Shown here one piece after another: positions 15,873 to 25,421 of a stretch of 64,000 nt of DNA; the stretch's first letter is position 1, and every line of letters begins with the position of its first letter. Under the pieces are notes generated by a model. That model was not told the DNA's origin and did no database searches. It was given only the letters and a program-made list of their open reading frames with translations. Made by a program: the position numbers and the translations under genes. Source of the DNA: Elizabethkingia meningoseptica_A (lineage in GTDB: Bacteria; Bacteroidota; Bacteroidia; Flavobacteriales; Weeksellaceae). The stretch covers positions 496,001 to 560,000 of the forward strand of contig NZ_JBJDLK010000004.1 of NCBI RefSeq assembly GCF_045762675.1, given 5' to 3'.

Positions 15873-15888
15873 TGCAGGAAGATTGAGT

Positions 15889-15896
15889 TAACTTTG
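15889..15896 (+). promoter_or_regulatory. -7 element TAACTTTG before mazG
   Basis: This perfect TAnnTTTG contains the GTG that would be an alternative start at 15896, which favours the ATG at 15917. Confidence 0.5.
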
Positions 15897-15916
15897 TGAT
15901 TCCTGAAATAACAACT

Positions 15917-16690
15917 ATGAATACAAAAGCGGAAAAACTGGAGGCATTTGGCAGACTACTGGATATTATGGATGATTTACGCGAAAAATGTCCGTGGGAT
16001 CAGAAGCAAACCTTACAGTCTCTTCGTCATTTAACACTGGAAGAAGTATATGAACTTTCCGATGCTCTTTTAGCAGAAGACCTGCAGGAAATAAAAAAAG
16101 AACTCGGAGATGTATTGCTGCATCTGGTTTTTTACGCCAAAATAGGTTCAGAAAAACAAAGCTTTGATATTGCCGATGTTATTAACAGTCTGAATGAAAA
16201 ACTTATTTTCCGCCATCCGCATATCTATGGAGATACCAAAGTTAAGGATGAAGAAGAGGTGAAGCAGAACTGGGAAAAACTAAAACTGAAAGAAGGAAAT
16301 AAGTCAATTCTGGGAGGTGTTCCGAAGGGATTACCACCTATGATCAAAGCGTATCGTATTCAGGATAAAGTGAAAGGAATAGGTTTTGATTTTCCCACTG
16401 CGGATGATGCATGGAAGAAAGTAGAGGAGGAGTTATCCGAATTTCACGCTGAAACGGATGCTGATAAAAAAGAAGCTGAATTTGGCGATCTTATATTCTC
16501 ACTCATCAATTATTCACGTATCGCTGGTGTTAATGCAGATACTGCACTTGAAAGAACCAATCAGAAATTTATTTCCCGCTTTAAAGCAATGGAAGAGCTG
16601 GCCTCTCAAAGAAATCTTATTCTTTCGGATATGAGTCTGGAAGAGATGGATCAGCTTTGGGACGAGGTGAAGAGAATGGGAAGAGGGTAA
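15917..16690 (+). CDS. mazG: Nucleoside triphosphate pyrophosphohydrolase MazG
   Basis: The protein has 257 residues from MNTKAEKLEAF. It carries the double MazG fold: an N-terminal domain with LREKCPWDQKQTLQSLRHLTLEEVYEL and ELGDVLLHLVFYA (the EExxE...ExxD metal set), and a C-terminal half with DAWKKVEEELSEF and EAEFGDLIFSLINYSR. It hydrolyses NTPs to NMP and pyrophosphate, cleaning damaged nucleotides and affecting stringent responses. The phrase KCPWDQKQT is diagnostic for the full-length family. It is a single gene between a terminator and the next promoter. Confidence 0.95.
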   Translation: MNTKAEKLEAFGRLLDIMDDLREKCPWDQKQTLQSLRHLTLEEVYELSDALLAEDLQEIKKELGDVLLHLVFYAKIGSEKQSFDIADVINSLNEKLIFRHPHIYGDTKVKDEEEVKQNWEKLKLKEGNKSILGGVPKGLPPMIKAYRIQDKVKGIGFDFPTADDAWKKVEEELSEFHAETDADKKEAEFGDLIFSLINYSRIAGVNADTALERTNQKFISRFKAMEELASQRNLILSDMSLEEMDQLWDEVKRMGRG

Positions 16691-16693
16691 GTA

Positions 16694-16721
16694 TTGCAAC
16701 ATATTTTTATTTCTATATTTG
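16694..16721 (+). promoter_or_regulatory. Promoter of the 16761-18131 gene
   Basis: TTG at 16694-16696 and TATATTTG at 16714-16721 have 17-base spacing, 39 bases before the ATG. Confidence 0.5.
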
Positions 16722-16760
16722 TGTGATTAACATAATTCACCAAAAAAAGATTTAATAAGT

Positions 16761-18131
16761 ATGAAAAAATTCTTTATCCTTTTATTAGCTGTATCGGGCT
16801 ATGTCTACGGACAAAAAGAAAAAAAACTTGACAGCTTATTCACCTCCTTATATGCTTCACAAAAATTTCATGGCAATGTGCTCATTGCAGAAAAAGGAAA
16901 AGTTATATATGAAAAAAGCTTTGGTCTGGCCAATGAAAAGACACAGCAAAAACTAGATAAGAATACTGTTTTCGAACTGGCATCGGTCTCAAAACAATTT
17001 ACAGCTATGGGGATCGTCCAGCTGGAGAAAGAAGGCAAGCTTAGCTACAACGATCCTCTCACTAAATATTTTCCGGAATTAGGCTTTTATAAACCTATTA
17101 CTATAGATAATTTGCTCCATCATACATCCGGACTACCAGATTATATGGGGCTGTTTAATAAAAAATGGGATAAAACAAAGTTTGCTACAAATCAGGATAT
17201 TGTCAATATGCTTTCAAAATATAAACCGGAGCTTTCATTTGATCCGGGAGATAAATTTGAATACAGCAATACAGGTTATGCTTTGCTTGGCTTAATTATA
17301 GAGAAAGTTTCGAAACAATCTTATGGTGATTACTTGAGCAAAAAAATATTCAAACCTCTGGGGATGACTAGTACCAGAGTTTATAGAAGTCGGTATAAAC
17401 CAGAAAAAATTTCCAATTATGCACTGGGTTATGTGGTAGACAGTCTTGGAAATAAAAAATTGTTGGATGATCTGGGGAAGGAATATTATACTTATTATCT
17501 GGATGGTATTGTAGGTGATGGTATGGTGAATTCCACAACGGGTGACTTGCTGAAATGGGACAGAGCTTTGTATGGAGACAAGCTGATTAGTCAGAAGGAT
17601 AAAGATCTTATTTTTAGTTCCGTAGTTACTAAAGATAATAAAGATACCCGGTATGGTTATGGCTGGGGTATTGATACAAAAGATCCATTTGGGAAAATTG
17701 CAAACCATGCCGGTGGCTGGGCTGGTTATATCACTTATATTGAAAGAGATTTAGATCATGATAAAACAATTATTATGCTGCAAAATAATAATTCAGAAGT
17801 TACATCTTCACCAGTTAAACAGTTAAGAAATATTCTTTATGATATAAAAGCAGTTAAGACAGATATTAGTTTATTACAAAAATATGCCGGGAAATATATT
17901 AAGAAGAACAGCAAAACATTTGAGGTATTTTTTGAAAATAATAAACTGTTTGTACCATTGAATCCGCAGGTGAAGTTAGAATTGGAAGCTATCAGTGCTA
18001 ACAAATTTAAAGTCAGAGACTTTACCCCTGATGTTTTTTATGAATTTAAAATTCTGGATGATGGCAGTGTAAAATGCAATATGTCGCAGCCTGCACATAA
18101 TATGAATGAAGAGGGAATTAAAAAAATATAA
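16761..18131 (+). CDS. Secreted serine hydrolase, beta-lactamase (class C)/CubicO family
   Basis: This 456-residue protein has a signal peptide to about residue 17 (GYVYGQ). The beta-lactamase-type domain has SVSK at 75-78, YSN at 168-170 and HAGGWAGY around residue 316. The C-terminal 100 residues form a small beta domain (YAGKYIKKNSKTFEVFFENNKLFVPL). It is unlike the 9789-11333 enzyme in detail, so the two are not recent duplicates. It is likely a periplasmic peptidase or esterase; the substrate is unknown. It has its own promoter and a strong terminator. Confidence 0.88.
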   Translation: MKKFFILLLAVSGYVYGQKEKKLDSLFTSLYASQKFHGNVLIAEKGKVIYEKSFGLANEKTQQKLDKNTVFELASVSKQFTAMGIVQLEKEGKLSYNDPLTKYFPELGFYKPITIDNLLHHTSGLPDYMGLFNKKWDKTKFATNQDIVNMLSKYKPELSFDPGDKFEYSNTGYALLGLIIEKVSKQSYGDYLSKKIFKPLGMTSTRVYRSRYKPEKISNYALGYVVDSLGNKKLLDDLGKEYYTYYLDGIVGDGMVNSTTGDLLKWDRALYGDKLISQKDKDLIFSSVVTKDNKDTRYGYGWGIDTKDPFGKIANHAGGWAGYITYIERDLDHDKTIIMLQNNNSEVTSSPVKQLRNILYDIKAVKTDISLLQKYAGKYIKKNSKTFEVFFENNKLFVPLNPQVKLELEAISANKFKVRDFTPDVFYEFKILDDGSVKCNMSQPAHNMNEEGIKKI

Positions 18132-18134
18132 TAA

Positions 18135-18168
18135 AATAAGCCGGTGTTATACCGGCTTATTTCTTTTT
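18135..18168 (+). terminator. Terminator
   Basis: AATAAGCCGGT / ACCGGCTTATT is a perfect stem with a 5-base loop, followed by T-rich sequence. Confidence 0.85.
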
Positions 18169-18230
18169 AAATTATGTAAATTTGGTTAGTTGTTACAACG
18201 CCTTTACTGGGTACAGAAAACTAAATTAAC

Positions 18231-20087
18231 ATGAAGAAACGATTCCTATTAGCTATGGCTATGGCAGGTACTGCTATGCTGTTCTCGCAATCCCGCAAAG
18301 AAGACTCTCTGTATGTTCGGGAAAATTATACAAAAATTGAAGAACTGATTCCAATGAGGGATGGTAAAAAATTGTTCACAGCGATTTACATGCCCAAAGA
18401 TCAGAAACAGAAATACCCGGTTTTGCTTAACCGTACGCCTTACACTGTGGCGCCTTACGGGGCAGATCAGTATAAACTGTCTTTAGGTAATTTTCCGGCA
18501 GAAATGCGTGAAGGTTTTATTTTTGTATACCAGGATGTGCGAGGCAAATGGATGAGTGAAGGCGAATTTGAAGACGTACGCCCGACTCTGAAACCGGGAC
18601 AAAAAGGTATTGACGAAAGTACAGATACGTATGATACACTGGAATGGTTATCTAAAAATCTTAAAAATTATAATCAGAAAGCGGGTGTATACGGAATTTC
18701 ATATCCGGGATTCTATTCTACAGCTACTCTGGTTAATTCCCATCCCACATTAAAAGCAGTTTCTCCGCAGGCGCCAGTTACCAACTGGTATTTAGGAGAC
18801 GATTTTCATCATAAAGGAGCAATGTTCCTGAATGATGCCTTTATGTTCATGACGTCTTTCGGCGTTCCAAGACCTCAGCCGATTACTCCGGATAAAGGAC
18901 CAAAACGTTTTATTCCCCCTGTTAAAGAGACCTATAAATTCTTTTTAGAATCGGGGTCCAACAAAGAACTGAAGGATAAATATATGGGAACGAATATTAA
19001 GTTCTTCAATGATATGTATGTGCATCCGGATTATGACCAATTCTGGAAAGACCGTAATATACTGCCGCATCTTACTCAGGTAAAACCCGCGGTAATGGTT
19101 GTAGGAGGTTTCTTTGATGCAGAAGATGCCTACGGAACTTTTGAAACATATAAAGCAATAGAAAAGCAGAATCCAAAAGCTAATAATATTCTTGTTGCAG
19201 GACCATGGTTCCATGGCGGATGGGTAAGAGGAGAAGGAAAGCAGTTTGGTGATATTCAGTTTCAGAAACCTACGAGTATCGAGTACCAGCAGAACCTGGA
19301 ATTACCGTTCTTTAATTATTATCTGAAAGGAAAAGGAGAGTTTAAAGGAGGTGAGGCCAATATTTTTGTAACCGGAAGCAATGAGTGGAAAACATTTGAT
19401 ACCTGGCCGCCTAAAAATACAGAAACCAGGCAACTTTATTTCCAGCCTAACGGAAAACTAAGCTTTGATAAAGTACAGAGAACAGATTCATGGGACGAAT
19501 ATGTAAGTGACCCGAATAAACCGGTGCCTCATCAGGACGGAGTGCAAACAAGCAGAACCCGGGAATATATGATCGATGATCAGCGTTTTGCTTCAAAAAG
19601 ACCGGATGTGATGGTCTATCAGACGGATGTATTACAGGAAGATATTACATTGGTAGGCCCTGTTATCAATCACCTGTTTGTTTCAACGACCGGAACAGAT
19701 GCCGATTATGTGGTAAAGCTCATTGATGTATATCCTGAGTCAGAAGCTGACTTTAACGGTAAAACAATGGCGGGTTATGAAATGCTGGTAAGAGGTGAAA
19801 TTATGCGTGGAAAATACCGCAATGGTTTTGACAAGCCGGAGGCTTTCCAGCCGGGATTTGTGACAAAAGTTAATTATGATATGCCGGATATCGCCCATAC
19901 ATTCAAAAAAGGACACCGTATTATGGTTCAGGTACAAAATTCATGGTTCCCGCTGGCGGACAGGAATCCGCAGAAATTTATGAATATCTATGAAGCCACA
20001 TCAGCTGACTTCCAGAAAGCCACACACCGGATTTTCCACGACGTGAAAAATCCTACTTCTGTGGAGGTAAGTGTACTGAAGAACTAA
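18231..20087 (+). CDS. CocE/NonD (S15-type) hydrolase resembling alpha-amino-acid ester hydrolases
   Basis: This 618-residue protein has a signal peptide to about residue 20. An alpha/beta-hydrolase domain with GISYPGF (nucleophile Ser157) is followed by a helical cap and a C-terminal jelly roll (from about residue 410). Asp296 and His328 (GPWFHGGW) complete a triad. Asp191, Glu298 and Asp299 sit where known alpha-amino-acid ester hydrolases have the carboxylate cluster that binds the substrate amino group. Such enzymes cleave or transfer aminoacyl groups of esters and beta-lactams in the periplasm. The match of spacing is good, but the true substrate is inferred. It has its own TAAATTTG element at 18177-18184. 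Confidence 0.88.
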   Translation: MKKRFLLAMAMAGTAMLFSQSRKEDSLYVRENYTKIEELIPMRDGKKLFTAIYMPKDQKQKYPVLLNRTPYTVAPYGADQYKLSLGNFPAEMREGFIFVYQDVRGKWMSEGEFEDVRPTLKPGQKGIDESTDTYDTLEWLSKNLKNYNQKAGVYGISYPGFYSTATLVNSHPTLKAVSPQAPVTNWYLGDDFHHKGAMFLNDAFMFMTSFGVPRPQPITPDKGPKRFIPPVKETYKFFLESGSNKELKDKYMGTNIKFFNDMYVHPDYDQFWKDRNILPHLTQVKPAVMVVGGFFDAEDAYGTFETYKAIEKQNPKANNILVAGPWFHGGWVRGEGKQFGDIQFQKPTSIEYQQNLELPFFNYYLKGKGEFKGGEANIFVTGSNEWKTFDTWPPKNTETRQLYFQPNGKLSFDKVQRTDSWDEYVSDPNKPVPHQDGVQTSRTREYMIDDQRFASKRPDVMVYQTDVLQEDITLVGPVINHLFVSTTGTDADYVVKLIDVYPESEADFNGKTMAGYEMLVRGEIMRGKYRNGFDKPEAFQPGFVTKVNYDMPDIAHTFKKGHRIMVQVQNSWFPLADRNPQKFMNIYEATSADFQKATHRIFHDVKNPTSVEVSVLKN

Positions 20088-20130
20088 TCATAAAGACAAA
20101 ATTTAAATAAGATCCGGAAGTATTCGGATA

Positions 20131-20163
20131 AACCGGAAGAGAAATCTCTTCCGGTTTTTATTT
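20131..20163 (+). terminator. Terminator
   Basis: AACCGGAAGAG / CTCTTCCGGTT is a perfect stem with a T-run. Confidence 0.88.
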
Positions 20164-20239
20164 TAAATAAATATTGGAATTGTTGGGATAGGGACTCTAA
20201 AAGCCTAAAGAGTCTTATATTTGTTTATATTTTACGATT

Positions 20240-21124
20240 ATGATTCTTAACAGATTATTTTATATACCACTTGCGTTTTCTTTAATATATTGTACACCAA
20301 AAGCACAGGAAAAAGTTTCTTCAGGAACTTTAGGAGACCTGCGTACTGTTTTTAAACTCCCTAAAAAATTAAAAGAAGCATCGGGAATACAGCTTTCTCC
20401 TGATGGGCTGGAATTTTATATTCATGAAGACCAGGGGAATAGTAATGAGATCTTTGTACTGGATATGGGGGGGAACCTGGCAAGAAAAGTTACGGTGGAA
20501 GGTGTGGAAAATACAGACTGGGAGGATATTACTCAGGACAAACAGGGCTTTACCTATATAGGTGATTTCGGGAATAATGATAATGACCGGAAAGATCTGG
20601 CAATCTATAAAATGAAAATAGGAAAAGAAAGCAGTGTTCCCGTTTTGCAGACTACAAAATTTTCTTATCCGGAGCAGACAGAATTTCCGCCGAAGAAAAA
20701 AAACTTTCTATACGATTGTGAAGCTTTCATAGAACATAACGGATATTTTTATCTTTTCACAAAAAACAGAAGCAAAGGTTTTGACGGTACTTCTCTGGTC
20801 TATAAAATACCGAATAAGCCGGGAACGTTCAAAGCCCAGCTGGTAGGGAAATTAAAATTACCCGGGAAATTCGATGATGCTGCAGTTACAGGAGCGGATA
20901 TCAGTCCGGATGGAAAAAAAATTGCATTGATTACCCATAAAAATGTTTTCCTTCTTGAAAATTTTCAACAGGATAATTTTACAAACGCAACCGTAAATCG
21001 TATCGATTTGCAAAACAATTCACAAAAAGAAGGAATTTGCTTTGCAGGGAATAAAAGACTTTTTATTACCGAAGAAAGAACAGGCAAAGAACCTGCAAGG
21101 CTTTATTTTCTGGATTTGAGATAA
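20240..21124 (+). CDS. Beta-propeller-like lipoprotein, SdiA-regulated-domain type
   Basis: The protein has 294 residues. The N-terminus contains a hydrophobic segment ending SLIYC, a plausible lipobox (Cys18). Repeated strands with DGLEFYIHEDQGNSNEIFVLD, NTDWEDIT, YIGDFGNN and DISPDGKKIALITHKN suggest a propeller resembling SdiA-regulated or esterase-like proteins. It is likely an outer-membrane or periplasmic lipoprotein. A perfect TATATTTG at 20216-20223 precedes the ATG. It is convergent with the next small membrane gene, the stops being 6 bases apart. No catalytic residue can be assigned. Confidence 0.75.
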   Translation: MILNRLFYIPLAFSLIYCTPKAQEKVSSGTLGDLRTVFKLPKKLKEASGIQLSPDGLEFYIHEDQGNSNEIFVLDMGGNLARKVTVEGVENTDWEDITQDKQGFTYIGDFGNNDNDRKDLAIYKMKIGKESSVPVLQTTKFSYPEQTEFPPKKKNFLYDCEAFIEHNGYFYLFTKNRSKGFDGTSLVYKIPNKPGTFKAQLVGKLKLPGKFDDAAVTGADISPDGKKIALITHKNVFLLENFQQDNFTNATVNRIDLQNNSQKEGICFAGNKRLFITEERTGKEPARLYFLDLR

Positions 21125-21130
21125 AAGCTA

Positions 21131-21646
21131 TTAGGATACAGCTTTGGTATTCGGAAGCTCTCTGATATGGATTTCTTCTTTAATAACCGGCTGAAGCTCC
21201 GGAAAATATTTCTTAAGTTTTACCACAATCGGAGAAGTCATAAATCGCCAGATAAAATGAGGTTTATCGAAGAAATAAAGGGCTTCGGTATCTGTTTTTA
21301 TTTCCAGGAAGTGAATCATCGTCTTACCTCTTATCGGATTGTAGTATAGTGGTGTAATTGACTTAATATCTTCTGTGGATAAGTTTCTGCTATTTACAAA
21401 CAGCTGATTGTTTTTAACGAATAGCGTTGAAGTTCCCACTTTCTTTTTGAGGGAAAAATATTCACTAAACGAAATAAGCGACATGTAGGCAAGAGTAAAG
21501 ACCGAGATGATTAAAAGTATCACCGGCGGATAATTTTCATCATTGGGAAGTAGAAGCCACAGGCTTGCCATAATGATAACCGGAATTAATACATATTGAA
21601 AGTAAGCTCTCAGAAAATAGTTGATAGGGCTTGAGTCAATCCTCAT
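21131..21646 (-). CDS. Small membrane protein of unknown function
   Basis: This 171-residue protein has two membrane helices near residues 15-32 (YVLIPVIIMASLWLLL) and 38-60. A cytoplasmic C-terminal part of mixed strands (VGTSTLFVKNNQLFVNSRNLSTEDIKSI), resembling a bacterial PH-like fold, follows. I do not recognise the family. It lies 33 bases upstream of nothing on its own strand except the large fusion gene that ends before it, so it may have its own promoter or be transcribed downstream of none. No motif suggests a catalytic role. Confidence 0.7.
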   Translation of the reverse strand: MRIDSSPINYFLRAYFQYVLIPVIIMASLWLLLPNDENYPPVILLIISVFTLAYMSLISFSEYFSLKKKVGTSTLFVKNNQLFVNSRNLSTEDIKSITPLYYNPIRGKTMIHFLEIKTDTEALYFFDKPHFIWRFMTSPIVVKLKKYFPELQPVIKEEIHIRELPNTKAVS

Positions 21647-21679
21647 GCTTGTTGTTAAATATTTATTGATTCATTTATT

Positions 21680-24600
21680 TTAAAACCTCATACCAAGTCC
21701 CGCAGAGAACCTTCCGCCATCGCTTCCTGTAAAATACATAGCGCGTGCAGAGAATGTTTCCAGAATACTAATCCATATACCACCTCCGGCAGACTGGTGC
21801 CATTTCCGGGAATATTCACCATCCATCCAAACACGTCCGTAATCGTAGCCTGCCAATATTCCGAAATTCACCGGAATTATTTTATTTCTTACACGTCCGA
21901 AATTCCAGCGGATATCATTGCTCTGAATTAATGATGAACGTCCCAGGAATCTGCTGTTTCTGAAAGACCTGAGGTCTTCATTTCCACCTAAATCAGCACC
22001 CTGAAAAAATTCGAAGTAAGGATTGTTGATATATTTTCCCTGTATTCTTGTTGCAAATACAAAACGGCCGGTATTATCAATACGACGTGTGATATTCATT
22101 CTTCCCTCATACGTCACGAAATTACGTTTTGTATTATCCAGATTGGTTTTCCAGGCAGCAGAAGCAGAAAAGCCAAATCCCATGGTGGGGAAAGCTACGT
22201 TATCACTATGATCATAACTGAACATATATTTTGCACCCATGAATTCCTGATTGTCAAATATATCAGGTCTTATCTGAGGGGAGTGGCTTATAAAACGATC
22301 CGGATTATATTGTATACGGCTGTTTTCATAACCCAGCTGAATCGTATGGGTAAGTCCCAGAAAACTTTTTCTGGATATCGACGGCCCCACCTGAAACTGC
22401 TGAACTCTTACCCTGTTATAATTTCTGCCCAGATTATCATCATCATTAATGGTGTTATTGCCAAAACCAAAATAGTTAAGTGCAGAATTTGGTGTTGCAA
22501 AACGGGCATCCAGATGGAATGTCCAGCCAGCAATGGCTTCAGGGAAAATACCATTGTACATAAGCTCCACACCGCTGGTGGCAAATGCGAAATTAGTTTT
22601 TAAAGTATGCTTGGATGTAAACGGATTCTGATGAAATCCGTTTTTGGTATAGTTAATCGCTGCACCTATCTTTATACCATCATCCGGGTTATAACCTGCA
22701 TTAGGATAACCTGCCCAGAAGTTATACTGGGGTTTCTTGTAATCATATGCATTACGTTCGTAGTCATTCGTTACTTCACGGGCGACAAAGCCTTTAATAT
22801 TATAGGTGTTTTTCTGTGATTTAAAATCGTACAGTTTAACATTTTTCCCGTTCTCGATATTATAGACATCGTGGTTTTGGCCGCCGGTAATTCTGATTCT
22901 TATTCCGGTATTTCTATTTCCTGAAACATCGAAAATATCATCATCATCCAGACCGTAAATCCAGATTTCATTGGTCTCATTCTTTGTATACTCCCGCTGG
23001 AATACAAGTTCCTCGCCCTCTTTCTTGATACGGTACTGACTGATATTCACTTTGCCTTTTTCTTTTTTAATGACAAATCTGTCAGCCTTGTTCGTTCCGG
23101 TAAGCAATACGGTCTTTTGCAAAACTTTATAATATTCAGAAGCATAATAGGCCATCATGTCTCTTCTTATCTTCAGATCCTGCTGGATAAGCCGTATGGT
23201 ACCATCCTGAACTTCTTTTGGCAAATTAAGGAAAGCTTTATCTATAACCTCATCTGTAAGATTTTGCTGAATATATTCTGCTTCCTTTTTCCAGTCTTCC
23301 TCCGTAGCGTTCTTTAAAAAGGCCAGGTCAAGCGGATAAGCTTCTCTGTTCAGCCATTTTACATTTCGTATGCTTTCTTTGAAAGTCTGCATGTGGCGTA
23401 AAGCAGGAATCTTCATCACAAAGTTGAAAAGAAAACCATCGTATTTACTAAAGGCCTGATCCCTGTCCTTTGGTATGGCTTTGTAGATATAAGAATTTCC
23501 TTCTTTATATTCTGCCCAGCGCCATTGGTCGAAGTGTCTGTCCCAATCACCCACAAGCATATCGAAAATACGGGCTCGGATATAGCTTTGCTGGTCTACC
23601 GAATACTTTTCCGATTTCTGAAGATTCTTCATCATATCAATTGTATTCAGAGTAGTTGTCGCACCATTTAATTGTTTAAGATCAACCGGTGTACCGGAAA
23701 AGCGTTCTTCAATCATATAAAGCTCATTGCCATAATCATCATTGAAGCTTTCCAGTGCTTTTTGTTTAGGAATATAGTAAAGTTGGGGATTGGAGTGTAA
23801 AATGTCTATTTTATCTGCAAGATTATTAACTGCAAAAGGGGTATAAGGATGTGTAGTCGTGTAAAAGTCTAAAAGGAATTTTTCTGCAAAAGTTCCTTCC
23901 AGTTCGTGCCCGAAGGTTTTATTTTTAAAAGCAACAGCATTCAGGAAACGGATTGCGCTTTTTCTTACGCCCCGCATTGCATATTCCTGCTTATTCCCTG
24001 CGGCTAAACGCAGTGAGTTAGACTGATGCCCGCCTCCGGCACGTACAGGAGAAAGACCTCCTTTCAGAGTATCTAGTGATGCAACTTTTACTTCGACAGG
24101 CATGCTGTAATACTTTCTGTAATGTTCTCCCCACAGCCATTTGTATACGCCGGATTTATGAGTGAGTTCCGGTGGATATACAGATGTTTTTATCGTATTT
24201 GGGAATGTATCCGGAAAAGTTCCTTTATATTCATGAGGTTGATTATTTTCCAGAACTTTTATTTTAGATAAAAGTTTTTCTGTATTTTTTTCTGTACTGT
24301 AAAATGATACATTGGCACTTCCGTCATTATTGATATCCAAAACCGCATAGCCGCTTCCTCCGAAGGTAAAATTTCGTGTACCTGTTATCTTGGCAGCCTC
24401 ACTTTTAGATCCGGCTCCGCTGATAATCTGTTTTAGATTCTTCTCTTCCAGATATTGGAGGTTGTGCTCATGCCCCGATACAAAAATAACATTGGTGTTA
24501 CTCTGTGTGATACTTTTTATTCTGGCAACAAGAGCAGAATAACGCTCATTATTTAAATCCTGCGGACTGATCCCGGATGTTGAACGTATTACATTGATCA

Positions 24601-25396
24601 ATGATCCCACCAGAGGTAATGGTATTTTACTGTCTAGGGGATAAATCTGCTTTTTCAAAGAAAAATATCCGGCATGGCTTCCCCCGCTGATAAGCGGATG
24701 GTGTAATGCAACAACAACTGTTTTATTCTGATTTTTGTTGATAAGATCTTCGAATTCATCTAAGAAATCCTCCCGGGTTTTGATATTACAATCTGCGTTG
24801 ATTTCAGGGTTTTTATCCCAGTTTTGCAGATACCATTCACTGTCAATAGTAATCAGCGTAACATCATTTCCCAGTTTTACCTGATCAACAGGACAGCCTT
24901 TTTTCGGGAGAAAAGCTTTTTTATTACCCAGGTATTCAGAAACAGTTTTTTCCTGAGCATTTAAACCTTTAAGTCCGTGATACCAGTCGTGGTTTCCCGG
25001 AATTACAATAGTATTTCCTTTATAATTTTTGGTGATTTTAAGTTGGTTTTCAAGTTTGTTTTTGGCCTCTTCATAAGAAGGATCTTTTTTATCGGGCATC
25101 CCCAGCGGGTAAATATTATCTCCTAAAAATAATAAAGTAGAGCCTGATGCTTCGTTATCCAGCCTTTTCTGTAGTAAGCTGAGTGTATGTTGGGACTGGG
25201 GTTCATCTGCATTTCCGGCATCACCAATCAGAAAAAAACGATGTGCGATTCCGGTTGAATCTTTTGTCGGAATTTCCGCCAGATTTTTTCCTTTTTGTAC
25301 ATTATAGGTAGCACATGAGTGTAAGGCAAATCCAAAGGCTGAAATTTTTAAAAAATTGGAAAGCGTATTTTTTAGTATATATACTTTGAAATGCAT
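21680..25396 (-). CDS. Outer-membrane lipoprotein: metallophosphatase, kinase-like segment and C-terminal beta-barrel
   Basis: The protein has 1238 residues from MHFKVYILKN. Cys28 in LHSC is a lipobox. Residues 50-370 are a calcineurin-type phosphatase with GDAGN (58), GDN (92), GNHD (134), HHPLISGGSH and SGHEHN motifs, all metal ligands present. The middle has GGGHQSNSLRL near 454, a basic YAMRGVRK near 472, LVGDWDRHFDQW near 614 and KDRDQAF near 643, recalling the glycine loop, catalytic loop and metal site of HipA/PI4K/FAM20-like kinases. Residues about 890-1238 form an Omp85/surface-antigen-like barrel (RSFRNSRFLGRSS, terminal Phe). The ATG at 25468 lies in the divergent gene and lacks a signal, so 25396 is chosen. 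The kinase reading is inference. Confidence 0.85.
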   Translation of the reverse strand: MHFKVYILKNTLSNFLKISAFGFALHSCATYNVQKGKNLAEIPTKDSTGIAHRFFLIGDAGNADEPQSQHTLSLLQKRLDNEASGSTLLFLGDNIYPLGMPDKKDPSYEEAKNKLENQLKITKNYKGNTIVIPGNHDWYHGLKGLNAQEKTVSEYLGNKKAFLPKKGCPVDQVKLGNDVTLITIDSEWYLQNWDKNPEINADCNIKTREDFLDEFEDLINKNQNKTVVVALHHPLISGGSHAGYFSLKKQIYPLDSKIPLPLVGSLINVIRSTSGISPQDLNNERYSALVARIKSITQSNTNVIFVSGHEHNLQYLEEKNLKQIISGAGSKSEAAKITGTRNFTFGGSGYAVLDINNDGSANVSFYSTEKNTEKLLSKIKVLENNQPHEYKGTFPDTFPNTIKTSVYPPELTHKSGVYKWLWGEHYRKYYSMPVEVKVASLDTLKGGLSPVRAGGGHQSNSLRLAAGNKQEYAMRGVRKSAIRFLNAVAFKNKTFGHELEGTFAEKFLLDFYTTTHPYTPFAVNNLADKIDILHSNPQLYYIPKQKALESFNDDYGNELYMIEERFSGTPVDLKQLNGATTTLNTIDMMKNLQKSEKYSVDQQSYIRARIFDMLVGDWDRHFDQWRWAEYKEGNSYIYKAIPKDRDQAFSKYDGFLFNFVMKIPALRHMQTFKESIRNVKWLNREAYPLDLAFLKNATEEDWKKEAEYIQQNLTDEVIDKAFLNLPKEVQDGTIRLIQQDLKIRRDMMAYYASEYYKVLQKTVLLTGTNKADRFVIKKEKGKVNISQYRIKKEGEELVFQREYTKNETNEIWIYGLDDDDIFDVSGNRNTGIRIRITGGQNHDVYNIENGKNVKLYDFKSQKNTYNIKGFVAREVTNDYERNAYDYKKPQYNFWAGYPNAGYNPDDGIKIGAAINYTKNGFHQNPFTSKHTLKTNFAFATSGVELMYNGIFPEAIAGWTFHLDARFATPNSALNYFGFGNNTINDDDNLGRNYNRVRVQQFQVGPSISRKSFLGLTHTIQLGYENSRIQYNPDRFISHSPQIRPDIFDNQEFMGAKYMFSYDHSDNVAFPTMGFGFSASAAWKTNLDNTKRNFVTYEGRMNITRRIDNTGRFVFATRIQGKYINNPYFEFFQGADLGGNEDLRSFRNSRFLGRSSLIQSNDIRWNFGRVRNKIIPVNFGILAGYDYGRVWMDGEYSRKWHQSAGGGIWISILETFSARAMYFTGSDGGRFSAGLGMRF

Positions 25397-25421
25397 AATT
25401 TTACTTATCAAATTTGACAAA

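Noticed and set aside
9789..18131. Two serine hydrolases as acquired antibiotic-resistance beta-lactamases
   Set aside because: Both have SxxK, YxN and H(T/A)GG motifs, but carry extra C-terminal domains typical of CubicO/esterase-like proteins; resistance cannot be claimed from sequence.
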